Assembly: GCA_905221605.1 (NCBI GenBank)
Contig: CAJNDS010002547.1
Location: 197,501-227,457 of the forward strand
Direction of reading: 5' to 3'
Source: Symbiodinium natans
Taxonomy: Eukaryota > Sar > Dinophyceae > Suessiales > Symbiodiniaceae
DNA: 29,957 bases
Part shown: one piece after another, positions 17,101 through 25,699 of the stretch
Layout: every line of letters starts with the position of its first letter
Position numbering within the stretch: the first letter of the stretch is position 1
Program-made: the position numbers and the translations under genes
The notes under the pieces: model-generated
Seen by the model: the letters and a program-made list of their open reading frames with translations, nothing else
What the model was told of the DNA's origin: nothing
Database searches by the model: none

Positions 17101-20100
17101 AAAAGGATGAACCACTGGAAGACCCCAGCAGATTATAACAGGGTCCCTAAACCCTAAACCTTAAACCCTAGGTTAAAAGGAGGAAGCCTTAGGGAGTAGT
17201 GGGGAGTATTAGGGAACCTCCTCGGGATACATACCCCCTTGAACCCCCGTCCCTTAAAGGAGTCCCTTAAGGACCCTATTACCCTAAACCCTGAATCCTC
17301 TAAACCCTAATCCCTAAACCCTAAGCCCTGGACCCTAGTAGAAGGCTCCAGCGGCTGGATCACATGCTTCAACCCGTAGCGTGGCCCAGACACTTCGAAA
17401 ACCCATAACATCCAACCGCAAACATCTAATCTATACTGAACTTGGAACCCAAGCAAAGATTAAGCTTTTTGCTGTTTCTTAGGAAATAAGTCCACGTACC
17501 CCGAAGTAATGCGATGGAACGGAACTTGTCTACTCTAAGAACTTAACGATCGTGGGAAGAAGGTTTAGGAATAAGGTCATACCGAGTCATACCATAACAT
17601 AGTTCTTGCTGGCAAGAACTTAAAGACCATCGCTACTTTTTTACGGAGGACTTGCCAATAGGAATCGACTGGTCTATCCTTGTGCTTCCCTAAAAGCATG
17701 GCAGATTCTCCTAAGCCCTCATGATACCCTAAACCCTAAACCCTAAACTCTAAACCCTAAACCCTAAACCCTAAACCCCTTGTCAATGTCGGGCTTGGGT
17801 TCGGGTAGGGGTTGTGGCTCATCATGAACAAGTTTCTTGAGATTTGTTCGTTGAATCGTTCGTGTGTTTCCCTTTTCTGCCTTTCGCGTGCTGCCCTGAA
17901 TGCATGTTGTAGTTTGTGGTTCAGTCGGGCTTATTCCCCCTTTAATCCCCCAACGTTCTAAAAAACCTTGCAATGAAATGCATGATGGAATTGCGTCTCT
18001 CCGGTTCACTCTTCTCTCGTTCTGTGCCCGCATTCTCGCAAAGATCGCTTCCTTTCACTCTCCCTTGTCGGTTTGTTTCATCCTCTTTCTGGTTCTCTTG
18101 CCACATGTTCTCTTGAGATCTGGGCATCGGTTACAGGTCTTAAAAGAGGGTTTAGGGTTTAGGGTTTGGGGTTTGGGGTTTGGGGTTTAGGGTTTAGGGT
18201 TTAGGAGCTCTTCAGTATCCTTTGATGCCCAAATCGTGTTGTGCACTTTCTCCATCTCACTCTCTTCAAGCGGCTAGCCTTTAGACGTTGTCAGACTGTC
18301 TCAGACTGCCTTTTCTTCAAAAGTCCGTGCATATTCTTGAAACATGTGTAGGACCGTGCGGAAACAAAACGCAATCGACCATTTGCAGACATGGTAAAGC
18401 AACACGCAGCGCACACAAATGTCTGGGACTTATGCGGGACTTACACTGTGTAACCTGTGTTGGTACATACTGCTATATCTTTACGAATTTTCCAACATTT
18501 CATTCACGACTTAAATCGCTTCTTGTACTCTTCAGAACGGTAGTACTCTCCAGTATAATTATGCATTCTTCTGTTCTTTCGCTCAATTAACCAAATGCTG
18601 TTACTGTCGTCCTCTTCGTTCTTGGCAAGGATGTAAGCAACAATCACCATTACAATACGATGCAGGTGATTTTTCCGTACTAGTCTTCAGCTTCAAGTCG
18701 TACATATCTAACTCTGGTCGTTCTCTATCTGTTTCTTTGTACGTTCAATTCAGTCTAACTCTGGTCGTTCTCTATCTGTTTCTTTGTACGTTCCATTCAG
18801 TCTGTCTTGGTGACTTCTATTCTATTCTTTGTTCGTATTTCTCAGGTATCCAGTGCTACATGTTTCACTTCTTACGTCTGTTTATCTGGTGTGAACAAAA
18901 TGCTTATCATACGTGCCGACGGCGCAACTTCTGATTATGCCTATCTTCATGTATGTCAGCTGTTGTTACACTTGCTCCTGGGCAGCTTTTTGTTTCCTTG
19001 TGGAATGACCGACGCTGCTATCTTCAAGGGATGCAACGTGTGGCCTTACCACAAAGGAAAACATGTCTCCTTGTGGCCGTCATGGCGGTTCTCGGGCGCG
19101 TCACCCAACTCGAGTTATTCATGCCATTTGTCTTCAATAACTCTGACAAACTATTGCAATATCTACAATATTGAGGAAGGGGTGACTACCCACAGGAAGC
19201 GGAGAAGGAAGACTTTGTCGTCTACGCTTAGTAATTTGATACAACAAAATGTAACCTCAGAAAAAGTCTAACTCGTCCTTCTCGCTCGGTATTCTAGGAT
19301 CTTGACGAGTCGTAGAAGCATTCCCTCGGTGTCTCGTTCGGCGCGGAGTATCTTGTTTTCACCATGTGGGTCTGCTGTGTATTTGGAGGGTTTCACAGTG
19401 AATGCTTCCAGGTAAGGTCTGCCTGTGCTGTCCAAGAATGCTGCATGACCTGCTTTATCATCTCTGCGTCCTTCAGTCTGTTAAACAACACATCTGCCGA
19501 GCAGGTATAACGCCCGATTTTGGTCTACTATTGTTTTATTCTTTTGCTTACGGCATTCGTTTCCCGACTGGTTCTGGGTCGTGCTCTTTGTCGTGTTCTT
19601 TGATTGCCGTCGTCTTTGGCTTCTTATTGCGACTGCGAACTGTCTGATCACAGTATCTGCGGGGTTGCGTTAGGTTTTTGGTGCTTCGGTTTAAACGATA
19701 ATGGTAATTATCGTAGGGTGTCTGTGATGCGTTCGCTTTACGCGCAATATGGTTGCTCATCGGCAAAATTAGTATATGCTATGTAGCTTATTGCTTTTAT
19801 CAATACTGTTGGAAAATCTTGCTAAGTCTACAGAAACATATCTAGCTGATAACAGCATGTGGGTTTTTTGGTGTCCTTTTTTAAGAATGCCGCTATATAT
19901 GGGGTACCCAAAAAGGGACCCAGAGAGAACTACCCGTAGGCTTCGGCAACGTAGCTCAAACAGCCCTTGGTCCTGAGGATGTGACTTGGGATGTTCCCCT
20001 TACACTAACAGTCCTTGATCGAGATTTTCGTACCCCCTACTATAATCTCTCATAAGGACTGCTAGTATAAGGGGGAACATCCCAAGATATGACCATGGCT

Positions 20101-21859
20101 GAGACAAAGAACGGCTGGGCAACGCCTTTAAGTGCGACTTCAGGATGGCAAACGAAAGGAAGACGAAACGATCCCTGGGGGGACCAAATGAACCCTACAG
20201 TTGGGGGTCCTGTATCCCATACTGCTAGAATTCCGATTAAGGTATATGAACCCTAAACCCTAAACCCTTAACCCTAAAGTTGGGGTCATGTATCCTATAC
20301 TACTACAATTCCTATTCAGGTACATGAACCATAAACCATTTTAGGGTCCATTTTCATCCCCAAGGATCATGCAAAAGAAGCGCGAAGAAAGTTCCCTAAA
20401 CCCTAAACCCTAAACCCTGAACCCTAAACCCTAAACCCTAAACTCCAAAGCCGAAACTTGCTACACCCCAGATAAACCGACAACCCCTCAACCCTCCAAC
20501 CCGCGAAAACCCGAACACCCTGAACCGTGCCAACCCTAAACCCCAAACCCCAAGCCCTAAACCCTAAACCCTAAACCCTAAACCCTAAACCCTAAACCCT
20601 AAACCCTAAACCCCAAGCCCTAAACCCTAAACCCCTAAACCCTAAACCCTAAACCCTAAACCCTGAATGGTTAGGCCACCTGGAGTTGCCCGAACTGCTC
20701 CTCGAGCTCATCCATCAAGTCCCCTAAGTTCAGATGGGGTTTAGGGTTTGGGGTTTAGGGTTTAGGGTTTAGGGTTTGGGGTTTAGGGTTTAGGGTTTGG
20801 GGTTTGGGGTTTGGGGTTTAGGGTTGAGGGTTGAGGGTTGCCTCTGTGGACTTTGTCCCGACAACCCCGTTTGTGCAGGAAAGGCCACAGGCAGGAAGAT
20901 TTGAGGCTGAAATGCTGTCAACACCCACATATTAGGAAAACGTAGCGACATCGAAGACAGAAGTGCTTGCGGTCAAAATGTGTTTCGCGAAACCCTAAAC
21001 CCTAAACCCTAAACCCTAAACCCTAAACCCTAAACCCTAAACCCTAAACCCAAAATAGTTTCGAGTCCTATGCGCTCCGCAGAGGTGCGCAGGCAAGCGA
21101 GGTCATCTTTGCTGTGCCTATTTAGGGTTTTGGGGGGTTTAGGGTTTAGGGTTTAGGGTTTAGGGTTTAGGGTTTAGGGTTTAGGGTTTAGGGTTTAGGG
21201 TTTAGGGTTTAGGGTTTAGGGTTTAGGGTTTAGGGTTTAGGGTTTAGGGTTTAGGGTTTAGGGTTTAGGGTTTAGGGTTTAGGGATACACGCATTTCCCA
21301 GAAAGGGGCTTCTCCCAATAGACCCCAAAACTTCAGCTACCCGCACCCACCTCCCAAGAAAAATGGCAAGAAGGTTACACCCTATTTCAGGAACACCCAT
21401 AAACCCCAAAACCCTAAGCCCTAAACCCCAAACCCCAAACCCCAAACCCCAAACCCTAAACCCTAAACCCTAAACCCTAAACCCCAAACCCTAAACCCTA
21501 AACCCTAAACCCTAAGCCGAAGCGGCCCATCAGAGTACGCCACCGGTCCATGGTCTGGCTGCCTTGCTGTCCCTGGAGGCTCAGAGGACCGCGACCATGA
21601 GGCGGGAAGGCTGAGGGTTTAGGGTTTAGGGTTTAGGGCTTAGGGCTTAGGGCTTAGGGCTTAGGGCTTAGGGCTTAGGGCTTAGGGCTTAGGGTTTAGG
21701 GTTTAGGGTTTGGGGCTTAGGGTTTAGGGTTTAGGGTTTGGGATTTGGGGTTTAGGGTTTAGGGTTCAGAACAAAAAAAAAGACCCTAAACTTTAAGCCT
21801 GTAAACCTCTGGTGCAGACTGCCTTCCCCGACGTCCCTCAGCTCTCTGAGCCCAAGCAG
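11092..21859 (-). CDS. Probable N-terminal extension of the K+ channel gene (coiled-coil), at least 11 exons
   Basis: Exons listed below at 21859-16303 and 13819-11092 lie on the same strand, carry the same GC/GT donors and AG acceptors, sit between the same telomere-like arrays, and join in phase to each other and to the channel exon at 10849. The junction 20680 to 16896 makes one continuous amphipathic helix (DELEEQFGQLQ followed by ALRTENRRLREQL), a strong argument that these belong together. Coiled coils in channel N-termini usually serve assembly or anchoring. No start codon is identified and several exons between 16303 and 13819 are probably missing from my reading. It could instead be a separate coiled-coil gene upstream of the channel. 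Confidence 0.5.
11530..11613 (-). CDS. Exon IQARVSRIIDEGR...NEESHVQ
   Basis: 84 nt, phase 0 to 0, coding IQARVSRIIDEGRIQF and then SVMRANEESHVQ. Acceptor GGCCCAG followed by A, an exception to AG|G; donor GC. Amphipathic and charged, with third positions rich in G/C. Confidence 0.55.
12353..12394 (-). CDS. Exon AQLGKSKQQPWGAE
   Basis: 42 nt, phase 0 to 0, coding AQLGKSKQQPWGAE. Acceptor AGCCAG|G, donor GC. CCCTAAA array below and TTTAGGG array above. Confidence 0.42.
12412..12656 (+). repeat. TTTAGGG array, about 35 units
   Basis: Nearly perfect, one of the longest tracts, upstream (coding strand) of the exon at 12394. Confidence 0.96.
13121..13159 (-). CDS. Exon PSLRGQEKLTEVQ
   Basis: 39 nt from acceptor CCTCAG, or 21 nt from a second acceptor GGCCAG|G at 13142; phase 0 to 0, donor GC. 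It reads into AQLGKSK of the next exon without a break. Confidence 0.42.
13748..13819 (-). CDS. Exon LIAEEPSEQPQL...WRVVDG
   Basis: 72 nt, phase 0 to 0, coding LIAEEPSEQPQLVDTIPAW then RVVDG. Acceptor TGGCAG, donor GC. Third positions are strongly G/C. Acidic and probably disordered; no family is recognised. Confidence 0.5.
14007..14135. repeat. CCCTAAA array bounded by a 20-bp direct repeat
   Basis: CGCTAAGAGAACCCGAATTC occurs at 14007-14026 and 14116-14135, flanking a tract of CCCTAAA units with CCCCAAG forms. Confidence 0.88.
14185..14693. repeat. Interlocked inverted repeats around opposed arrays
   Basis: GATGGACAAAATCCTGCAT at 14185-14203 is inverted at 14342-14360, and the 21 bases at 14247-14267 are inverted at 14673-14693. 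A CCCTAAA array (14264-14336) and a TTTAGGG array (14448-14678) lie between, so the block could fold on itself. Confidence 0.85.
14697..14795 (-). mobile_element. Dispersed introner-like family, copy 3
   Basis: More diverged; keeps CACCCTTTTTGG, TAATAAGGGCCTGCTC and GTCCTAG in the same order and spacing. Confidence 0.55.
15337..15385 (-). CDS. Possible exon VPSKGKSQVWSASAAL
   Basis: 49 nt, phase 0 to 1, coding VPSKGKSQVWSASAAL, with acceptor GCGAG|G and a GC donor. It has the usual exon flanks (CCCTAAA below, TTTAGGG above) and GC-rich third positions. No family is recognised. Confidence 0.4.
15618..15650 (-). CDS. Possible exon RMAGAFDSSPW
   Basis: 33 nt, phase 0 to 0, after the acceptor TTCTGTCAG with a GC donor. 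It contains an in-frame ATG. Very short and without a motif; listed because the phase fits between 16303 and 15385. Confidence 0.25.
16303..16361 (-). CDS. Coiled-coil exon NRCSIVAEKVDKLETLMVK
   Basis: 59 nt, phase 1 to 0, coding NRCSIVAEKVDKLETLMVK with donor AAG|GTATCC. Phase 1 matches the exon at 16812. It has a charged heptad pattern. Confidence 0.6.
16397..16785 (+). repeat. Longest TTTAGGG array, about 55 units
   Basis: Almost perfect over 390 bases with a few TTTATGG and TTTAGTG changes near 16508-16542. Confidence 0.97.
16812..16896 (-). CDS. Coiled-coil exon ALRTENRRLREQL...
   Basis: 85 nt, phase 0 to 1. It begins ALRTENRRLREQLCMDG and ends SIAQLSQPR plus one base of Gly. The first half is a basic leucine-zipper-like helix. 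Acceptor TTGAG|G, donor GC. Confidence 0.65.
17059..17763. other. Array-poor stretch, no gene recognised
   Basis: Scattered CCCTAAA units up to 17335, then about 380 bases of unique sequence with a perfect 9-bp-stem palindrome at 17601-17620 (AGTTCTTGC-TG-GCAAGAACT). No exon is supported. Confidence 0.6.
17764..18127 (-). CDS. Possible exon(s) with ATG, charged
   Basis: An ATG at 18127 opens a frame beginning MPRSQENMWQENQKEDETN, rich in Glu/Lys/Arg, for about 60 codons; a second minus frame is open from 18033 to 17764 and includes LKKLVHDEPQPLPEPK. The island has the usual exon flanks (CCCTAAA at 17726-17779, TTTAGGG at 18148-18204). It could hold a first exon of a transcript starting here, or spacer: the strand is purine-rich, which by itself gives charged translations. 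Confidence 0.25.
18205..19984. other. AT-richer, array-free island
   Basis: About 1.8 kb without telomere-like units, pyrimidine-rich on the plus strand. It contains a 47-bp tandem duplication (18707-18753, 18754-18800; one mismatch). The minus strand is open for about 60 codons ending in a TAG at 19273 (contains EAFTVKPSKYTADPHGENK) after a possible acceptor near 19480, which I cannot assign to a family. Open frames on the plus strand are short and unconvincing. Confidence 0.5.
19985..20086. mobile_element. MITE with about 32-bp terminal inverted repeats
   Basis: The left end starts CTTGGGATGTTCCCC and contains CAGTCCTT; the right end is its reverse complement ending in GGGGAACATCCCAAG. The centre is about 37 bases and non-coding. 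No transposase; a non-autonomous DNA transposon. Confidence 0.8.
20680..20723 (-). CDS. Coiled-coil exon DLMDELEEQFGQLQ
   Basis: 44 nt, phase 1 to 0, coding DLMDELEEQFGQLQ with a strong donor CAG|GTGGCC. Heptad spacing of Leu/Met/Phe continues directly into the exon at 16896, 3.8 kb away. Confidence 0.6.
21074..21117 (-). CDS. Exon of N-terminal region, HSKDDLACLRTSAE
   Basis: 44 nt, phase 2 to 1, coding HSKDDLACLRTSAE plus one base of Arg. Acceptor AATAG|G and GC donor. It joins in phase with the exon at 20723. Confidence 0.5.
21129..21284 (+). repeat. TTTAGGG array
   Basis: About 22 perfect units upstream (coding strand) of the exon at 21117. Confidence 0.96.
21527..21572 (-). CDS. Exon of N-terminal region, TARQPDHGPVAYSD
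   Basis: 46 nt, phase 1 to 2. Flanked by a CCCTAAA array on the low side and a TTTAGGG array on the high side, as most exons here are. A second open frame (GQQGSQTMDRWRTLMG) has better third-position GC but does not fit the phase of its neighbour, so the frame is uncertain. Confidence 0.4.
21823..21859 (-). CDS. Exon of N-terminal region, LLGLRELRDVGE
   Basis: 37 nt, phase 0 to 1, coding LLGLRELRDVGE plus one base of Gly. Acceptor CTCTTGCAG, donor GC. It lies between TTTAGGG arrays and is the first exon I can propose downstream of the scaffold gap. Confidence 0.45.
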
Positions 21860-22357
21860 CTGCAAGAGTTGGGAGGGTGCTCTGCAGCTTGGGGAAGACG
21901 GTTTAGGGTTTAGGGCTTAGGGGGTTCTGGGTTTAGGGCTTAGGGCTTAGGGCTTAGGGTTTAGGGTTTAGGGTTTAGGGTTTAGGGTTTAGGGTTTAGG
22001 GTTTAGGGTTTAGGGTTTAGGGTTTAGGGTTTAGGGTGTAGGGTGTAGGGTTTAGGGTTGAAGGACTTTGGGGTTTGAGGGCTCTTCGCATCCGAGCCAT
22101 GTCAGACTTGGCAGCGACAATCATGGACCCCTAAGCGTCCCGTGAAGCTTCGAAACTAGGCCACGACCTGCATCCGCAGAGGCCTAAACCCTAAACCCTA
22201 AACCCTAATCCCTAAACCCTAAACCCCTAGGAGCCCCAAGCCCAAACAAGGGGGGGAAGGGTTTTGGGGGTGGTAGAGTTGGGCGCTTGAGGATTTCAGG
22301 GTTTAAGGGTTGAGGGTTTGAAGGCTCTAGTGTTTCAGCGGCTTTAGGGTTAAGGGT

Positions 22358-22457
22358 NNNNNNNNNNNNNNNNNNNNNNNNNNNNNNNNNNNNNNNNNNN
22401 NNNNNNNNNNNNNNNNNNNNNNNNNNNNNNNNNNNNNNNNNNNNNNNNNNNNNNNNN
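22358..22457. other. Assembly gap, 100 N
   Basis: Exactly 100 N, the usual placeholder for a join of unknown length. The sequence character changes across it: array field to the left, no arrays to the right. Confidence 0.98.
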
Positions 22458-22820
22458 TAGAATCATTCAGAAATTGCAAGAATCGTACGTGCTTGAATGG
22501 TAAATTCATATGATATATTCTTCTATATCGATAATCTCGGCTACTGCCAATGCCGCCGACCCCCACAGCCGGGATAACACCTTCCCCAAAGCCTAACCTG
22601 GAAGACACTCTGCAAGGTAGGGGTGGCATGCAAGATCCCCAAGGTCCGAAAGCAAATTCACTTCCGGAAAGATCACACTTGTTTTCAGGTCTCCAATGAG
22701 GAAAAACATGGCTGGCCAAAGCGCTCTCATTGCAACCTGGCGACGACAAGGATATTCAAGCGATGTGGGTACTTTTTTCGCGTGACATATCTGGATTTCT
22801 CAGGCGTGCCTCGTGCGCTC

Positions 22821-23466
22821 TTAGATGATCTTCAGCTTGGTCAGCACGAGATAGGAGCCAAACGCGAAGGCGGTGAGGAAGGTTGTCAGGCCAAAATATC
22901 CAATGACCATGAAAGGTGTGAACTCCCCTGCCACGGGAATCTATGGTCCCTGCTAGCAAAATACCAGCTGTGCTCGCGGCCTACGTCTACATGAGGCAAA
23001 AAGCAAGCAAAGCTGCATTCGTGCTGCCTCATTGCTAGGAAGAAACCCTGCCTGTCATGTTGTAGTTCAGGTACTCGTCGCCAGCGGAGGCGACGCCTGG
23101 TGCTGCGGCAATGCTGGCGGCCGCCGCCAGGCCACGCAGAGAAGGGGACTCGGCACGAGGGGCCGGCACGAAGGCCTGGCTGCAGCCAGGTCTCAGGCAA
23201 TCCACCACAACTCCGAGCATGCTCATGTCAAGCTCTAACCTCCTTACGAGCTGTTCCACAGCTCATGATCTCACAACATGTGTCCCAGGTCACCTGAAGA
23301 GAGACCAGACCGGCCACAGCAAGCCTTAGTGTTCAGAAACATCTGAGGTGCATAATTTCTGCAGCGGAAGGCCGTGCTAGAGAATGCCCGGGCTGCGTGC
23401 TTGATTACGTCAGACAAGCGACAGCAACGATACAAGAAGGCTGGAGCGCGCTCTTGCAACAGCCAT
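22821..23466 (-). CDS. Small single-span thylakoid protein, PetL-like, copy A (4 exons)
   Basis: Exons 23466-23423, 23324-23294, 23175-23052 and 22927-22821 join in phase to 101 codons ending TAA. Residues 1-25 are a signal peptide (starts MAVARARSSLLVSL, then LAVAGLVSLQ), followed by AFVPAPRAES, the FVxP motif of dinoflagellate plastid transit peptides. A second hydrophobic stretch ending PGVASA|GDEY fits a thylakoid-processing site. The mature part (GDEYLNYNMTG onward) has one membrane span and ends LVLTKLKII. The YFG..., single span and K-[KR]-[IL]-I end resemble PetL of the cytochrome b6f complex; that name is inference, and another small photosystem subunit is possible. Donors are GT, GT and GC; all acceptors AG|G. 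It is last in a head-to-tail trio. Confidence 0.8.
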
Positions 23467-23841
23467 GGCACAAAGCTTCTTGGATAAGCCCTTGGGATCC
23501 CTCCTCTGTGGCGCCTTGTAGCCAGCTACAGTCGCACAGCATGCACAGCTCCCACAGGGATTAACCGCGCATCTGCAAGTCACATGCTCCACCGATACTT
23601 CATCGAGCATTGTTTGGCCTCTGACGATTGGGAGCGATGGATCCCAGCGCTCACTGACTACTTGGCTAATCGGAAAAAGATGTGCCCACCTTCTGCTTGG
23701 GCCTCGTGAAACTAGCTGAGGAGTATCTAGGACATGCCAAGTCCGCTGCATTGTTTAAGCCAGCCTCACAGAGGGCAGGGGTTCCACTGCAAGTCATATA
23801 CGTTGAAAGCTCCAGCAACTTCGGCTGCTCACTTTCGTCAC

Positions 23842-24506
23842 TCAGATGATCTTCAGCTTGGTCAAGACCAGGTAGGAGCCGAAGGCAAAGGCGGTGAGGA
23901 AAGTTGTGAGGCCGAAGTAGCCGATGACCATGAAGGGCGTGAACTCACCTGGCAAGTGGCTTGCACTCCCCATGCATCTCAAGCAACGACTGTTACTAAT
24001 TCCAGCAAATTGTCATTCACACTCGCAGCACTTAAGCTGTAGGAGTGTACTCAGTGGCTCTAAGAAGTCTGAAGCCTGATAGGTTTGTCGCCTTCGGCTT
24101 CAACACACTCCGCTGACCAGAAATCATGAAGTAGCTACAGCACCTTCATCAGATACACACAGCCGGGCCTGTCATGTTGTAGTTCAGGTACTCGTCGCCA
24201 GCGGAGGCGATGCCTGGTGCTGCGACAATGCTGGCGGCCGCAGCCAGCCCGCGCAGAGAAGGGGACTCGGCACGAGGGGCCGGCACGAAGGCCTGCGACG
24301 GAGAAATACGGAGTACAAGCTGGCTTTGCACCCACAGAGCAAGCAGCAGACCACAACAGCAGAACCTGCAGTGTCACCATGGTCACGGCCATCAGCCTTT
24401 GGAGGCAAGCATTATGGGCAAAAAAACAACTGGTGGAATCAAAACAGCATAGCGTGCGACCGCGTTGCAGGAGCGAAGCAAAGAGGCTGGAGCGAGTTCG
24501 TCCCAT
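23842..24506 (-). CDS. PetL-like thylakoid protein, copy B (4 exons)
   Basis: Exons 24506-24469, 24396-24366, 24292-24169 and 23948-23842 join to 99 codons ending TGA. The signal peptide begins MGRTRSSLFASL and continues LMAVTMVTLQ; the FVPAP transit motif and all residues of the mature part match copy A, with only SIVAAPGIASAG changed in the thylakoid signal. Introns sit at the same three places but share no sequence with copy A. Donors are GC, GT and GC. It starts 454 bases downstream of copy C and ends 375 bases before copy A, so all three may share transcription, as is usual for dinoflagellate tandem genes. Confidence 0.82.
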
Positions 24507-24960
24507 TGTTCGGCACAGTCTTTTGCACCCGGGGGCCAATATCCTTTCCTTCTTGGGCCTTTAAGCATTGCGGGCACAGTGCGATGCTGGATGCGCGAAC
24601 TGCAGTACCCCATGACGGACGTTACAGCCAAGCTGATGCTTCACGGCAGGCTTGACGAAAAGGATCCGTTCCTGAAAGACTGTTCCCAAAGTCTATAGTA
24701 GCATTGCTAGTTCCCTGCACAAGCTCCAAATCAGCTGTCAGACAGCTGTCACACCAAAAATTGCTGACAATCTCTGCTGCATTAGATGACATCGGCACAA
24801 TTCACAGCTACCCTAGTCCATTTAGAGATCAAGAGCACGCACTTCCAGCTCCTGTTTTTTGCCACAGTGTCTGTGACACGGAATTCGGTTCCCGGCACCA
24901 GCTGCTAAGGAAAAAGCTCACAGAAGTCGTCCGAGGGCAGAAACTTGCGGAACAGCACGT

Positions 24961-25637
24961 TCAGATGATCTTCCTTGCTGTTCCAACACACATTGATGGT
25001 CTTCTAGGTGAGCACATAGCTGCTGTCTGAGCAAAATGTCCTACCTCTACCTGTGGCCTGGAACTTCAATTGAAGCCTTCCCTGGACCAAACGACAACAC
25101 GAATCAACCGTTTGATCCCTCCAAGAATCAGCTTGGTCAGGACCAGGTAGGAGCCGAACGCAAATGCAGTCAGGAAAGTAGTAAGGCCAAAGTAGCCGAT
25201 GACCATGAAGGGCGTGAACTCACCTCTTATCGGCACATAAAGCATATCACGCGTCAAAGGCGTGCATATAGAACCCAGCCTGTCATGTTGTAGTTCAGGT
25301 ACTCGTCGCCAGCGGAGGCGACGCCCGGTGCTGCCGCGACGCTGGCAGCCACAGCCAGGCCCCGCAGAGAAGGGGACTCTGCACGGGGGGCCGGGACAAA
25401 CGCCTGACACCCAAGGATGCAAACGCTGATCTTTGTGAACAAGAACTGCGTCTGGCTACAGTGACGAAAGCCGTGGCCCCTCCTGCAGCGACACGAGGCA
25501 AGCCACGGCCAACCTTAGCCAGGTGGGTGAGTGTGGGGAGTGAGGGTGGCGAGCTTAGAAGAGCAAGCTAAGCGAGCTCATAAGACAGGCCGCAACAACG
25601 CGGTCAGAAGACCAGAGCGTGCACGAGTCTCGGCCAT
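24961..25637 (-). CDS. PetL-like thylakoid protein, copy C (5 exons, one extra intron)
   Basis: Exons 25637-25594, 25513-25483, 25403-25280, 25223-25130 and 24973-24961 join to 101 codons ending TGA. Signal peptide starts MAETRARSGLLTAL, then LAVACLVSLQ, then AFVPAPRAES. The mature part is the same as in A and B. Without splicing, the frame would run on past LTKL into an unrelated tail to a TGA at 25066; a GA-AG intron (25129-24974) instead restores the final Lys-Ile-Ile and stop exactly. Donors are GC, GA, GC and GA, all acceptors AG|G. The third intron is only 56 nt. Being farthest upstream, it is the first gene of the trio. Confidence 0.82.
24974..25129 (-). other. Copy-specific GA-AG intron
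   Basis: 156 nt, starting GATTCTTGG and ending ACAGCAAG on the coding strand. It splits the Leu codon of LTKL; removing it recreates the uninterrupted AAGCTGAAGATCATC-type sequence seen in copies A (AAG CTG AAG ATC ATC) and B. Confidence 0.8.
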
Positions 25638-25699
25638 GGCTCTGGAGTCGTCAGATACTCTTCCTGCCTCACTGCTTGCGCCAGAAACCTTCGGCAACC

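Larger units (their letters stand above)
26..22357. repeat. Telomere-like (TTTAGGG)n / (CCCTAAA)n array field
   Basis: Roughly a hundred separate tracts of the 7-mer TTTAGGG or its complement, from two units to about 55, in both orientations, separated by unique islands of 30-400 bases. Common variants are TTTGGGG, TTCAGGG, GCTTAGGG, TTTCGGG and an eight-base CCCCTAAA form; each variant tends to fill one tract. Alternating orientation and the presence of exons show that this is interstitial, not a chromosome end. No such tracts occur to the right of the gap. Confidence 0.97.

Noticed and set aside
1-22357. CRISPR array
   Set aside because: The repeats are 7-mers in pure tandem with irregular spacing in a eukaryotic gene context.
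24149-24392. First exon of copy B starting at MAVTMVTLQ with a hydrophobic read-through
   Set aside because: Comparison with copies A and C shows a 31-nt second exon in all three and a separate first exon with ATG at 24506.
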